DNA of 64,000 nucleotides from JBAQMG01 sp049302575 (GCA_049302575.1 JBAQMG010000004.1:22888-86887), one strand, 5' to 3'. Positions 52,377-60,740 are shown, counted from the stretch's first letter. The notes: generated from the letters alone by a model not told the origin. Numbers and translations are program-made.

Positions 52377-53243
52377 CTATGCCAAGACTTGTTTTACTAA
52401 GGGTCCAACTTCCCACGGTAAGGCGGCAATTTTTACACCAGCTGCAGTAAGTGCCTCAATTTTGCTGTCAAAGGTTCCTTTGCCACGTTCAATAATTGCC
52501 CCGGCATGTCCCATTCTTTTGCCAGGAGGGGCACTTTTACCAGCCAAAAAGGCTACGACAGGTTTACTCATGCCCTTAATATATTGGGCTGCTTCCTCTT
52601 CGGCATTTCCACCAATTTCTCCAACGAGAACTATGGCATCGGTGTCAGGATCAGCCTCAAACTTTGCTAATACCTTAGTGAAAGAAAGACCTACGACACG
52701 ATCCCCACCAAGACCTACGACAGTAGATTGGCCGATGCCTGCGTTGGTTAATTGGTAAACGATTTCATAACTTAAGGTTCCACTACGGGCTACTACGCCA
52801 ACTCGCCCGGGATTAAAAATGCTATTAGGCATAATTCCAATTTTAGATTTACCAGGTGAAATTAGACCATAGGTATTCGGACCAACAATTTCTGCTTGTT
52901 TCTTTTCTGCAAAAGCCATAATTTCTAAGGTGTCATGTAAGGGTACGTGCTCAGTAATAATTACGATTGTCTTGATTCCAGCGTCTAGGGCTTCCAAGGC
53001 TACATCTTTGACAAATTTAGCACCAACAAAAATAACTGAGGTATCCGCTTGTTGTTTCACTAAGGCTTCTTCAATCGAATCATATACAGGAACACCGTGA
53101 ACTTCCTGTCCGCTTTTACCAGGGGATGTTCCACCGACGATCTTACTTCCGTAAGCTAACATTTGTCCGGTATGGAATTGGCCTTGGTTGCCGGTGATCC
53201 CTTGAACGAGTATTCTTGTATTCTCATTAATAATTATGGCCAT
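52377..53243 (-). CDS. sucD: Succinate-CoA ligase alpha subunit
   Basis: 288 residues. The CoA-binding fold starts INENTRILVQGITGNQGQFH; the phosphohistidine loop is GKRMGHAGAIIERGKG near residue 246. Two bases after sucC and four before the mutase gene, so it is translated in the same message. It connects succinyl-CoA to succinate with ATP or GTP formation. Confidence 0.95.
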   Translation of the reverse strand: MAIIINENTRILVQGITGNQGQFHTGQMLAYGSKIVGGTSPGKSGQEVHGVPVYDSIEEALVKQQADTSVIFVGAKFVKDVALEALDAGIKTIVIITEHVPLHDTLEIMAFAEKKQAEIVGPNTYGLISPGKSKIGIMPNSIFNPGRVGVVARSGTLSYEIVYQLTNAGIGQSTVVGLGGDRVVGLSFTKVLAKFEADPDTDAIVLVGEIGGNAEEEAAQYIKGMSKPVVAFLAGKSAPPGKRMGHAGAIIERGKGTFDSKIEALTAAGVKIAALPWEVGPLVKQVLA

Positions 53244-53245
53244 TG

Positions 53246-54367
53246 CTAAACCCTCCCGGAAGAATTCAGTAAGGAGATTACCTTTGTTACTGCTTCTTTA
53301 ATGTCTTTATAAGATTCTATGCCATTTTCTTTTAAAATGGCTGTTCCCAAATCTTCATTAGTTCCAACCAAACGAATAACCACGGGTATTGGAATATCAA
53401 TGGCATTTTTCACTTGTACAAAGGCAGTTGCCACATCGTCGCAGCGAGTTATACCACCGAAAATATTAATCATTAAAGCTTTTGGTTCCGTTGAAAGTAA
53501 GATTTCTAAGGCGTCAGCCGTAGCTTGCATACTCGATCCGCCACCAGCATCCATAAAATTACGGGCACTAGAGCCAAACTCTTGAATTAGGTCGAGCGTG
53601 GCCATCGTAATACCAGCCCCATTGGCCATGACCCCTACTTCTCCATCAAGTTCGACATAGGAGATTCCGATATCTGCGGCTCTCTTTTCGACAGCAGTTT
53701 TTTCTTCGACTAAGGTGACATCTGGTTGGTAACGGAAAGAAGCATCATCATCTAAGGTCATTTTTCCATCGGCAGCGAGCACACCAGTTGGTGTAATTAC
53801 CAGTGGATTTATTTCGACCAATTCAGCATCGTACTTGCGGAAAACCTGATAAAGTTTTAGCAAGATATCCGTGGTTTTTTGAGCAATTGAACCAGTTAAA
53901 CCTAGTTGACGCGTAATTTCGCGGGCAGCGTAGGGTTGGAGGCCTATAGTAACATCCAGTAAACGTTTAATCAGCTTTTCTTCTGGTACTTGTTCAATAT
54001 CCATTCCCCCTGCAACAGAGGCTAGGAAAACGGGTTGTCTGTTGGCACCATCAATGGCTATAGCAATATAGATTTCTTGTTGAATGTTTATTTTTTCTTC
54101 GATTAGGACTCGTTCAACTTTGCAGCCTTTAATCTCAGTTGTCAGTAACTCTTGCGCTTTAGTAACGGCATCCTGAGGTTCTGAAGCAAACTTGATGCCA
54201 CCCGCCTTACCACGCCCTCCTGAAAGAACTTGAGATTTAATTGCTACGGGACCTGTTTTTTCAACAAAAGCGGCGACGCCTTCAATTCCAGCAAAAACAG
54301 CCCCTTTAGGCACGGGAATTCCATTATTAAGGAAAATTTCTTTGGCCATGTATTCGTAGAGTTTCAC
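53246..54367 (-). CDS. sucC: Succinate-CoA ligase beta subunit
   Basis: 373 residues, ATP-grasp subunit. Seen: MKLYEYMAKEIFLNNGIPVPKG at the N-terminus, SQVLSGGRGKAGGIKFA nucleotide-binding strand, LVEINPLVITPTG metal site, and ANGAGITMATLDLIQEFG, NIFGGITRCDDVA of the C-terminal CoA-ligase domain. First gene of the six-gene operon, 57 bp after a -24/-12 promoter. Confidence 0.95.
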   Translation of the reverse strand: MKLYEYMAKEIFLNNGIPVPKGAVFAGIEGVAAFVEKTGPVAIKSQVLSGGRGKAGGIKFASEPQDAVTKAQELLTTEIKGCKVERVLIEEKINIQQEIYIAIAIDGANRQPVFLASVAGGMDIEQVPEEKLIKRLLDVTIGLQPYAAREITRQLGLTGSIAQKTTDILLKLYQVFRKYDAELVEINPLVITPTGVLAADGKMTLDDDASFRYQPDVTLVEEKTAVEKRAADIGISYVELDGEVGVMANGAGITMATLDLIQEFGSSARNFMDAGGGSSMQATADALEILLSTEPKALMINIFGGITRCDDVATAFVQVKNAIDIPIPVVIRLVGTNEDLGTAILKENGIESYKDIKEAVTKVISLLNSSGRV

Positions 54368-54424
54368 CTAAACAATCATCCTTTCGCAATATTTTTAATC
54401 ACCTAGAACACTAAAAGTATCTAA

Positions 54425-54440
54425 TGCAAATTTTATGCCA
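54425..54440 (-). promoter_or_regulatory. Sigma-54 promoter of the sucC operon
   Basis: On the minus strand TGGCATAAAATTTGCA matches the consensus TGGCACGNNNNTTGCW at all defined positions except the C and G after TGGCA. GG and GC are correctly 10 bases apart. It lies 58 bp before the sucC start and downstream of the gene for a sigma-54 activator. Confidence 0.82.
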
Positions 54441-54455
54441 TTGAAATGAGGAGAA

Positions 54456-54498
54456 AAAGAGACGGAATAAGTACATTTTTAGTACATTTCGTCTCTTT
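54456..54498 (-). terminator. Terminator after the PrpR-like gene
   Basis: Arms AAAGAGACG and CGTCTCTTT with an inner GTAC/GTAC pairing; on the minus strand the second arm runs into TTTTTCTCC. It insulates the sigma-54 operon from read-through of the regulator gene. Confidence 0.72.
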
Positions 54499-54531
54499 AA
54501 TGCAAAGCAATCTTAAAAAAATCAATAAAGC

Positions 54532-54579
54532 GTTTCATTAAAGTTCCATTAGTGTTTCTGTGTTGTTTCAAGTGTTTCA
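54532..54579 (-). promoter_or_regulatory. Candidate activator-binding repeats
   Basis: Four copies of GTTTC (plus-strand reading) start at 54532, 54554, 54565 and 54574, mostly as GTTTCA. They lie about 90-140 bp upstream of the -24 element, the usual place for enhancer-binding sites. The PrpR-like protein is the likely ligand; inference. Confidence 0.4.
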
Positions 54580-54657
54580 ACAATTAGTTATCTTTGAAGC
54601 GATCACCTTTGCAAGGTTCAGAAATACACCGAGCTTTTCGTCACTTCAATGGAGGGA

Positions 54658-56529
54658 TTAGGTAAGCTTGTTTTCTTTGAGTTTTCTCCAAAGAGTAGTG
54701 CGGCTAATTCCCATTCTTTTAGCCGCCTCAGACTTGTTACCTTTGACACTCTTTAAAATACGCTGTAATTCTTCCTGTTCCACAGTTATAAGTTCAGCAG
54801 GGGAAGATCTTTCAAATAAAGAAATCAGCAAATTTTCGTAGTCAGCCTCTTTGTAAAGCGCTGCAAAGCGTTCGATGATATTCTTTAATTCTCTGATATT
54901 TCCTGGCCAATTATGCGTTTTAAGTAAAGGATGCTGGGAAATTTCTGTGATTTCACTCTCGGAGAGATCTTGACAAGCTTCTGTGAGAAACTTTTTAGCT
55001 AGTAGGGGTATATCTGATTTGCGAAGTTGTAGAGCTGGAAGACGAAGTTCTAAGACGTTAAGCCGGTAATATAAATCCTGACGGAACTCACCTTTTTCAA
55101 CCATTTCCCACAAATTTTTATTTGTGGCAGACAATACTCGAATATTGACCGGTCTTATGCGGTCGCCGCCAATTCGCAGAACTTCATGTTCTTCTAAAAC
55201 TCTCAAGAGTCGAGATTGTAGGGGCATGGAGATTTCGCCAATTTCGTCTAAAAAAACTGTCCCCTCATGCGCAAGTTCAAAAAGACCAAGCTTTCCACCT
55301 TTTTTAGCTCCGGTAAAGGCACCTTCTTCATAACCAAAAAGTTCGCTTTCTAGTAAGTTGTCGGGAATTGCGGCACAGTTAATAGTGACAAAAGGATGGC
55401 GGGAACGGTGTCCAGCATTATGAATGCTTTGAGCAAAAAGTTCTTTGCCGGTTCCAGATTCACCGGTGATTAAAACAGAGGAATCTTTTTTTGCGTACAA
55501 AAAGGCCTCGCGTTTAACTTTTAGCATTGAATCACTGTTACCAACTATATCTTTTAAAAATGTTTTGGCAATAAAACCCTTTTTATAAAGTCCTTTGCGA
55601 ATTTTCTCTTCGGCTTCCTGGATGATACCAACATCTTGGAACGTTGCCACTGCTCCAACAGCTTCACCGTTAAGTAAAATTGGTATGCGGTTAATGACGA
55701 TTTGGGTGTTTTTTAGTGATTGAACTTGATTGAGTTCTGGCTGACAGCTTTTAATGACTTTAGTGAGATTGGCAGTAGGAAAAACTTTTTCAATAGATAG
55801 ACCAAGGACTTGCAGACCTGAGGTACCGATAATATGTTCGGCACTGGGATTGAAAACGGTAATGATGCCGTTTCTGTCGACACCTATGATACCTTCATAA
55901 GTAAAACCTAATATTGCCCGTAATTCCTCGGCCTTTCTGGCTTGTACTTGCTTAGTAAAGACCATTTGAGTGGCAGCATCTAAAGCCCGAGTGACACCGT
56001 CGTGAGAATAGATGAAAATTCCTTTGATTTTACTGTTCAGGGTAACCTCCATCACTAGGCTTCCCCCGATGACGACACCTATGTCTTCTTTTTCTAGTTG
56101 GATTAGGACATCTTGGATATCCTTCTCTTGTAAAAAAGTAAATTGTTGAATAGTAATGTTTAATAACCCAGAAATTTCATCTAAAGCAGAAATCTTTTTC
56201 TCATATGTAATAATAGCCACAGTATCTGCATATTTTTTGGCTTCATTGAGTGCGGTTAAAATATCAAAGCCAGTTACTTTGATCTCAATTAATGGGCTAG
56301 TTAGGTGTTGAGAGAGAAGTTTGGCATTGCCTCCAGCAGACAAGAAAACATCGGCTTCACCGTTTTTTTCCATAGCTTGCGCTTTTTCCAAGGCATCCTC
56401 AAATAGACTGTCAATCGTTAATATACGGACAGGCTGAGGTGCTTTATAATGGAGCTGTTTTATGAATGAAGTTAAAGCATGATAACTGAAAACGGCAATG
56501 GTTGGTTCTGCTTTTTGCACTTCTTGCAT
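54658..56529 (-). CDS. PrpR-like sigma-54 activator
   Basis: 623 residues: PrpR N-terminal sensor domain (about 1-190; FLSAGGNAKLLSQH, IGGSLVMEV), PAS domain (about 205-320; GFTYEGIIGVDRNGIITVFN), AAA+ sigma-54 domain (about 345-580; Walker A GESGTGKE, GAFTGA loop), and Fis-type helix-turn-helix (GNKSEAAKRMGISRTTLWRK). ATG at 56529 is chosen because GAAGGGA precedes it and homologues begin there; the frame continues 53 codons upstream into non-conserved sequence. PrpR N-domains sense propionate-pathway metabolites, fitting the adjoining operon. Confidence 0.9.
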   Translation of the reverse strand: MQEVQKAEPTIAVFSYHALTSFIKQLHYKAPQPVRILTIDSLFEDALEKAQAMEKNGEADVFLSAGGNAKLLSQHLTSPLIEIKVTGFDILTALNEAKKYADTVAIITYEKKISALDEISGLLNITIQQFTFLQEKDIQDVLIQLEKEDIGVVIGGSLVMEVTLNSKIKGIFIYSHDGVTRALDAATQMVFTKQVQARKAEELRAILGFTYEGIIGVDRNGIITVFNPSAEHIIGTSGLQVLGLSIEKVFPTANLTKVIKSCQPELNQVQSLKNTQIVINRIPILLNGEAVGAVATFQDVGIIQEAEEKIRKGLYKKGFIAKTFLKDIVGNSDSMLKVKREAFLYAKKDSSVLITGESGTGKELFAQSIHNAGHRSRHPFVTINCAAIPDNLLESELFGYEEGAFTGAKKGGKLGLFELAHEGTVFLDEIGEISMPLQSRLLRVLEEHEVLRIGGDRIRPVNIRVLSATNKNLWEMVEKGEFRQDLYYRLNVLELRLPALQLRKSDIPLLAKKFLTEACQDLSESEITEISQHPLLKTHNWPGNIRELKNIIERFAALYKEADYENLLISLFERSSPAELITVEQEELQRILKSVKGNKSEAAKRMGISRTTLWRKLKENKLT

Positions 56530-56756
56530 ATATAAGTCCCTTCTTCCAAGTGAGATATTAGAGATTGGATAAATATTTCGTTGAGGTCTTGGCTGATTCC
56601 TCAATTTTAGGTAAACGTTCAGCAAAGTTATAGTTAGGCTGTCAATATTTAGTTTATAAAATTCAAGTTGGAACACTACGAAATTCATGTTAAAATAAGG
56701 CTATGTTATTTTAATGTATCTTCATTTGCAACATAGGATTTAGGGAGGCGGAGAAA

Positions 56757-57377
56757 ATTTCGTGCTCTAATTCAGGTAATGTAGCTAAGTTAGCAGCTAC
56801 AGGTATAATCTTGGCTGGTGGTAAAAATTCCCGAATGCAAAAAAATAAAGCGTTTCTTGAGCTGGGAGGACGTTCTCTGGTAGAAAGGAGCTTAGAAGTT
56901 CTGCAAAATATTTTTGCCGAAGTACTGATTAGTAGTAATCAACCTGAATTATTCGAGTCCTATGGGGTGCGTATCTTTCCCGATTTGATTAGGGATAAGG
57001 GTCCTTTAGGGGGTTTGTATACTGGTCTCACCACAGCCGTCCATGAGGTTAGCTTTTTCGTGGCATGTGATATGCCGTTTCTACAAGAGAATGTAATCCG
57101 CTATTTAGCTCAGTATGTTAATGAATTTGATGTAGTGGTACCTCAAGAGGAAGTAGGTCTACATCCTTTACATGCTTTTTATCGGCGTAGTTGTTTGCCA
57201 TTCATTGAAGATAATCTTCAAGCACAGCGCTTGAAAGTTAGTGATTTCTATTCTCACTGTCAGGTTCGATATGTAAAGTTCTCGGAATTAGCACCTTTTG
57301 GTAATCTTTCTAAAATATTTTGCAAGATTAATACTCCTGAAGAATGGGCTGACATACAGAAACTGGATTCAGTATAA
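56757..57377 (+). CDS. mobA: Molybdenum cofactor guanylyltransferase, unusual start
   Basis: MobA attaches GMP (or CMP) to molybdopterin, needed for bisPGD enzymes such as the formate dehydrogenase here. The nucleotide loop is TGIILAGGKNSRMQKNKAF and the metal-site region FVACDMPFLQENV. No ATG, GTG or TTG lies in frame ahead of TGIIL; the TTG at 56811 would remove the first beta strand. ATT at 56757 has GGGAGG eight bases upstream and gives 206 residues, so I choose it with caution. A lost start codon or a sequencing error is possible. Ends 99 bp before the PII gene. Confidence 0.82.
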   Translation: MSCSNSGNVAKLAATGIILAGGKNSRMQKNKAFLELGGRSLVERSLEVLQNIFAEVLISSNQPELFESYGVRIFPDLIRDKGPLGGLYTGLTTAVHEVSFFVACDMPFLQENVIRYLAQYVNEFDVVVPQEEVGLHPLHAFYRRSCLPFIEDNLQAQRLKVSDFYSHCQVRYVKFSELAPFGNLSKIFCKINTPEEWADIQKLDSV

Positions 57378-57476
57378 TTGTTTATTTGCTCTTTTTATCT
57401 TATAACATTTATGACAAAAGATAAAATCCTCAGGGTGGATCTGTTAAACTATTAAAGCTAAAAGGAGAGCTATTCA

Positions 57477-57815
57477 TTGAAAAAGATTGAAGCTATTATT
57501 AGGCCTGGAAAGTTAGAAACTATCCAGAATGAATTGGAACGTCAAGGAATTCATGGGTTAACCGTTTCTCAAGTTTTAGGTTTTGGCAGGCAAAAAGGAC
57601 ATTCGGAAATTTATCGAGGAAATGAAGTACAAGTCCGCTTGTTACCAAAGGTTAAGGTCGAAGTTGTTGTAAAAGATGAACTTTTGGAAAAGGTAATTAA
57701 AATTTTTGTGGAAACAGCAAAAACTGGTCAAGTTGGTGACGGAAAGATTTTCATTAGTAACGTGGAAAAAGCTGTTCGTATTCGTACTGGTGAAGTGGAT
57801 GAAGAGGCACTATAA
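57477..57815 (+). CDS. PII-type signalling protein without the T-loop tyrosine
   Basis: 112 residues of the GlnB/GlnK family: MKKIEAIIRPGKLETIQNEL, T-loop EIYRGNEVQVRLLPKVKVEV, and the C-terminal GQVGDGKIFISNVEKAVRIRTGE nucleotide-binding segment. In enteric PII the T-loop has Tyr51 for uridylylation (EYxxDFLPK); here the matching position is Val, so that modification is impossible. No ammonium transporter or glutamine synthetase gene is adjacent; it sits between mobA and moaA. TTG start behind AAAGGAG. Confidence 0.9.
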   Translation: MKKIEAIIRPGKLETIQNELERQGIHGLTVSQVLGFGRQKGHSEIYRGNEVQVRLLPKVKVEVVVKDELLEKVIKIFVETAKTGQVGDGKIFISNVEKAVRIRTGEVDEEAL

Positions 57816-57866
57816 TTAATGCACAATGCACAATTAAATTATAAATTATAAATTATGAATTGAATA
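57816..57866. repeat. Short AT-rich repeat words
   Basis: GCACAATGCACAATTAAATT followed by a doubled TATAAATTA word and ATGAATTGAA. The pair GCACAATTA/ATGAATTGA also occurs in the minus-strand gap at 28830-28855, suggesting the same dispersed repeat family. Confidence 0.4.
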
Positions 57867-57869
57867 CTA

Positions 57870-57985
57870 CCACTCCGAAACTGGACAGCCTAAAGCTAAG
57901 GGGCTAAGGCGACCAGGCTAGTGCTAAATACACTCGGGTATTGCTGGAAACGGCAATATCTCCTCTGGGAAAGGAGTCTGCAAAA
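57870..57985 (+). promoter_or_regulatory. Moco riboswitch
   Basis: The segment has the conserved Moco-RNA blocks: CTCCGAAACTGGACAGCCTA, GGCTAAGGCGACCAGGCT, GGGTATTGCTGGAAACGGCA, and CTCCTCTGGGAAAGGAG. It lies directly upstream of moaA and is followed by a terminator, the arrangement of known molybdenum-cofactor riboswitches. Confidence 0.88.
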
Positions 57986-57997
57986 TGCGGGAGAACT

Positions 57998-58025
57998 CCG
58001 CGGTTTTACAGACCGCGGGGTTTTT
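57998..58025 (+). terminator. Terminator of the Moco riboswitch
   Basis: Arms CCGCGGT and ACCGCGG with a seven-base loop, followed by GGTTTTT. Placed 50 bp before moaA, it would act as the expression platform. Confidence 0.85.
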
Positions 58026-58075
58026 GTTGTGCGCCACGCATGGCGATTTAATATGTAGAGAAATGGGGAAACCTT

Positions 58076-59047
58076 GTGCAAGATCAATTTAAACGCCAGA
58101 TTGAATATCTGCGAATTTCGGTTACTGATCGCTGCAACCTACGTTGTAGGTATTGCATGCCAGAAAATGGAGTAGACTGGATGACCCATGAAGCTATTCT
58201 AACGTTTGAAGAGATTTTGCGTATCATAAAGATCAGTACTCGGCTTGGTTTTAAGCGCTTTCGAATTACTGGTGGAGAACCTTTAGTACGAAAAGATATT
58301 TTAAGTTTTTTACAGCAAGCGTCGGAAATACCTAGTGTAGAGGACTTAATGCTGACAACGAATGGCATCTTATTAGCGGAGTACGCTCTTGAACTAAAAA
58401 AGGCAGGAGTAAAGCGGGTAAATATAAGTTTAGATACGTTGGATACCCAACGATTTCGAGAAAATACCCGGGGTGGAGAACTAGAGAAAGTTTTGCAAGG
58501 GGTATTACGATCGCGAGAGGTTGGTTTAGACCCTGTGAAACTCAATGTGGTTGTCATACGATCTTTCAATTTAGATGAGCTAGCTAAATTTTTGGAATTG
58601 GCACGTCAATCTCCGATTCACGTGCGGTTTATTGAATTAATGCCTATTGGGGCTAGCGCTGATTCTAGTGCCGATTTTGTTTCAATTGGGGAGATGAAAG
58701 ATAGTTTAGGATTGTCAGGCTTAGAAGTAAAAAAGGATATTCTCGGAGGTGGACCAGCCGAGTATATTCGACCTGAGGGTTATCAAGGAAGCATTGGTTT
58801 TATTAGCGCTCTAAGCCAGCACTTTTGTGATACCTGTAATCGTGTGCGTTTAACTGCTGATGGTAAGTTGCGTCCTTGTTTGCATAGTCCTCAAGAAATC
58901 GATTTAAAAGGTCTTTTAAGAACTGGAAAAACCGACTCCGAAATAGCGGATGTTTTTGCAACTGCCGTTTGGCATAAACCAGCTGAACATCACATGAATG
59001 ATCAACCCTGGCAGGATAAACGGGTAATGTCTCAGATTGGGGGTTAA
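58076..59047 (+). CDS. moaA: GTP 3',8-cyclase
   Basis: 323-residue radical SAM enzyme, first step of molybdopterin synthesis. The SAM cluster is DRCNLRCRYCMPE, the SAM-binding glycines TGGEPLVRKD, and the second cluster CDTCNRVRLTADGKLRPC; the C-terminus lacks the exact GG of many MoaA but ends SQIGG. GTG start with GGGGAAA upstream. Controlled by the Moco riboswitch; overlaps no other gene and is 4 bp before moaC. Confidence 0.95.
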   Translation: MQDQFKRQIEYLRISVTDRCNLRCRYCMPENGVDWMTHEAILTFEEILRIIKISTRLGFKRFRITGGEPLVRKDILSFLQQASEIPSVEDLMLTTNGILLAEYALELKKAGVKRVNISLDTLDTQRFRENTRGGELEKVLQGVLRSREVGLDPVKLNVVVIRSFNLDELAKFLELARQSPIHVRFIELMPIGASADSSADFVSIGEMKDSLGLSGLEVKKDILGGGPAEYIRPEGYQGSIGFISALSQHFCDTCNRVRLTADGKLRPCLHSPQEIDLKGLLRTGKTDSEIADVFATAVWHKPAEHHMNDQPWQDKRVMSQIGG

Positions 59048-59051
59048 CAAA

Positions 59052-59522
59052 ATGGATTTAACCCATTTTGACGAGGACGGAAGAGCTCGAATGGTCGACG
59101 TTAGTGCTAAGGTTGAAACTGCTCGTACAGCAGTCGCCACTGGTCACGTAGAGATGCAACCAGAAACTCTGCAAAGAATCAGAGCCGGTCAAATCGCTAA
59201 GGGTGATGTTTTAGCAGTAGCACAGGTGGCTGGAATTATGGCAGCTAAACAAACCGCCTACTTGATTCCTATGTGCCATCCTTTAGGCCTTACCAGTGCT
59301 AAATTAAATTTTGAATTCGTCAATTATACTCGAATTCAGATTGAGGCCATCGTTAAGGTTACTGGAAAAACCGGGGTGGAAATGGAGGCGTTAACTGCTG
59401 TTAGTGTTGCAGCTCTGACAATTTATGATATGTGTAAGGCTATCGACAAAACCATGGTTATTGGGAACATTTGTTTACTGGAAAAGTTGGGCGGTAAAAG
59501 TGGGCACTATATAAGAGCGTAA
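59052..59522 (+). CDS. moaC: Cyclic pyranopterin monophosphate synthase
   Basis: 156 residues: LTHFDEDGRARMVDVSAK, the catalytic PMCHPLGLTSAKL, and KTGVEMEALTAVSVAALTIYDMCKA with the conserved lysine KAIDKTM. ATG at 59052 is chosen because GGGGG of the moaA end serves as ribosome site and the protein then starts where homologues do. Second step of molybdopterin synthesis. Confidence 0.95.
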   Translation: MDLTHFDEDGRARMVDVSAKVETARTAVATGHVEMQPETLQRIRAGQIAKGDVLAVAQVAGIMAAKQTAYLIPMCHPLGLTSAKLNFEFVNYTRIQIEAIVKVTGKTGVEMEALTAVSVAALTIYDMCKAIDKTMVIGNICLLEKLGGKSGHYIRA

Positions 59523-59631
59523 GCAAGTTTGGGTGGTTTTCGTGGAGACGATTAAATCAAGAGTGTGATTCTGTGGGAATAGAAGTTCTACCTACAAATT
59601 ATTTCACTGACTTAGAGGGAGGAAAATTAAG

Positions 59632-60066
59632 ATGGGTAAGATCATAGCTGTATGTACCAGCGAAAAAAAGGGGACGCGCAAAAAGAATGTCGGGACAGGT
59701 ACGATGAAAGTAAACTTTGGTTTGGAAGGAGATGCGCACGGAGGGGACTGGCATCGCCAAATTAGTCTATTAGCGATGGAAAGCATCAATAAAATGCAAG
59801 AAAAAGGCTTAGATGTTGGTCCAGGGGATTTTGCCGAAAACTTCACTACTGAAGGAATTGAGTTGCCTACCTTACCTATAGGCACAAAATTGCGGATTGG
59901 AGAAAATGGGCTTGGGGAAGTTACTCAAATAGGTAAGGAATGTCATACAAAGTGTGCTATCTTTTACCAAGCAGGTGACTGCGTTATGCCTAAAGAGGGT
60001 ATTTTTATCAAAGTCTTAGAAGGTGGACAAGTACAAGTGGGGGACGGAATTGAGGTGCTTTCCTAA
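59632..60066 (+). CDS. MOSC-domain protein
   Basis: 144-residue stand-alone MOSC domain. Seen: GTGTMKVNFGLEGDAHGGDW, ISLLAMESINKM, PGDFAENFTTEGIELPTLP and the Cys-bearing IGKECHTKCAIFYQAGDCVM, the conserved cysteine being the presumed Moco sulfur site. It abuts mogA (TAA directly followed by ATG), so it belongs to the Moco operon. Probably handles the molybdenum cofactor or its sulfuration; the precise reaction is unknown. Confidence 0.9.
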   Translation: MGKIIAVCTSEKKGTRKKNVGTGTMKVNFGLEGDAHGGDWHRQISLLAMESINKMQEKGLDVGPGDFAENFTTEGIELPTLPIGTKLRIGENGLGEVTQIGKECHTKCAIFYQAGDCVMPKEGIFIKVLEGGQVQVGDGIEVLS

Positions 60067-60585
60067 ATGATAAAAGTTGGCGTTATCACCGCCAGTGATA
60101 AAGGTTCACAAGGGGAAAGGGAGGATCTTTCCGGCCCTGCTTTAAAAGAGCTTGTTCGAGATATTCAAGGAGAGGTTATCGAATATATAATTTTGCCGGA
60201 TGATCAAAAATTGTTGGCTGAAAAAATGTGTAGTTGGTGCGACGAGCTTGAATTGGATTTAATCTTAACAACTGGTGGAACAGGATTTTCGGAGCGCGAC
60301 GTTACGCCTGAAGCAACGTTAGCTGTAGCTGAGCGATTAGTTCCGGGAATTGCAGAAGTCATGCGTGCGGAGAGTTTGAAAGTAACACCTAAGGCTATGT
60401 TAAGCCGGGCGGTGGCGGTTCTGCGTAAGCGGACCTTAATTATTAATCTACCTGGAAGTCCAAAAGCAGTGCGCGAATGTTGGTCGGCTATTGCGTCAGC
60501 TTTGCCTCACGGGATACAAATTCTGAAAGGTGAAGCAAGTGAATGCGCTTCTTCAGAAGTCAGCGTTCAGAAGCCAGAGGCCTGA
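60067..60585 (+). CDS. mogA: Molybdopterin adenylyltransferase
   Basis: 172 residues of the MoaB/MogA family, activating molybdopterin by adenylylation before metal insertion. Motifs: GVITASDKGSQGEREDLSG, LTTGGTGFSERDVTPEA and INLPGSPKAVRECWSAI. The last 15 or so residues (ECASSEVSVQKPEA) are encoded by sequence matching the dispersed intergenic repeat, so the original C-terminus has been replaced or extended. Confidence 0.93.
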   Translation: MIKVGVITASDKGSQGEREDLSGPALKELVRDIQGEVIEYIILPDDQKLLAEKMCSWCDELELDLILTTGGTGFSERDVTPEATLAVAERLVPGIAEVMRAESLKVTPKAMLSRAVAVLRKRTLIINLPGSPKAVRECWSAIASALPHGIQILKGEASECASSEVSVQKPEA

Positions 60586-60662
60586 GCGAGGTTAGAGGTA
60601 CGATGCGCGAAGTTCGATTTTTGAGACTTCAAATCAGATGTTGAAGCTTGAAATTCGTGCCT
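60545..60662 (+). repeat. Copy of the dispersed intergenic repeat overlapping mogA end
   Basis: Begins inside the mogA 3' end (TTCAGAAGTCAGCG, GAAGCCAGAGGCC) and continues past the stop as GAGGTTAGAGGTACGATGCG and CGAAGTTCG. The words match the minus-strand copy at 28858-28962 and the tract at 4177-4522 (CGATGCGC, GAAGTTCG). Confidence 0.65.
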
Positions 60663-60740
60663 CTATTTTCCCCTGCTTGTCACCCCTGTCCCTTTGTTGC
60701 GTATAGTATAGTAGCAAACGTAGTGCGGGGGTGAGACGGT

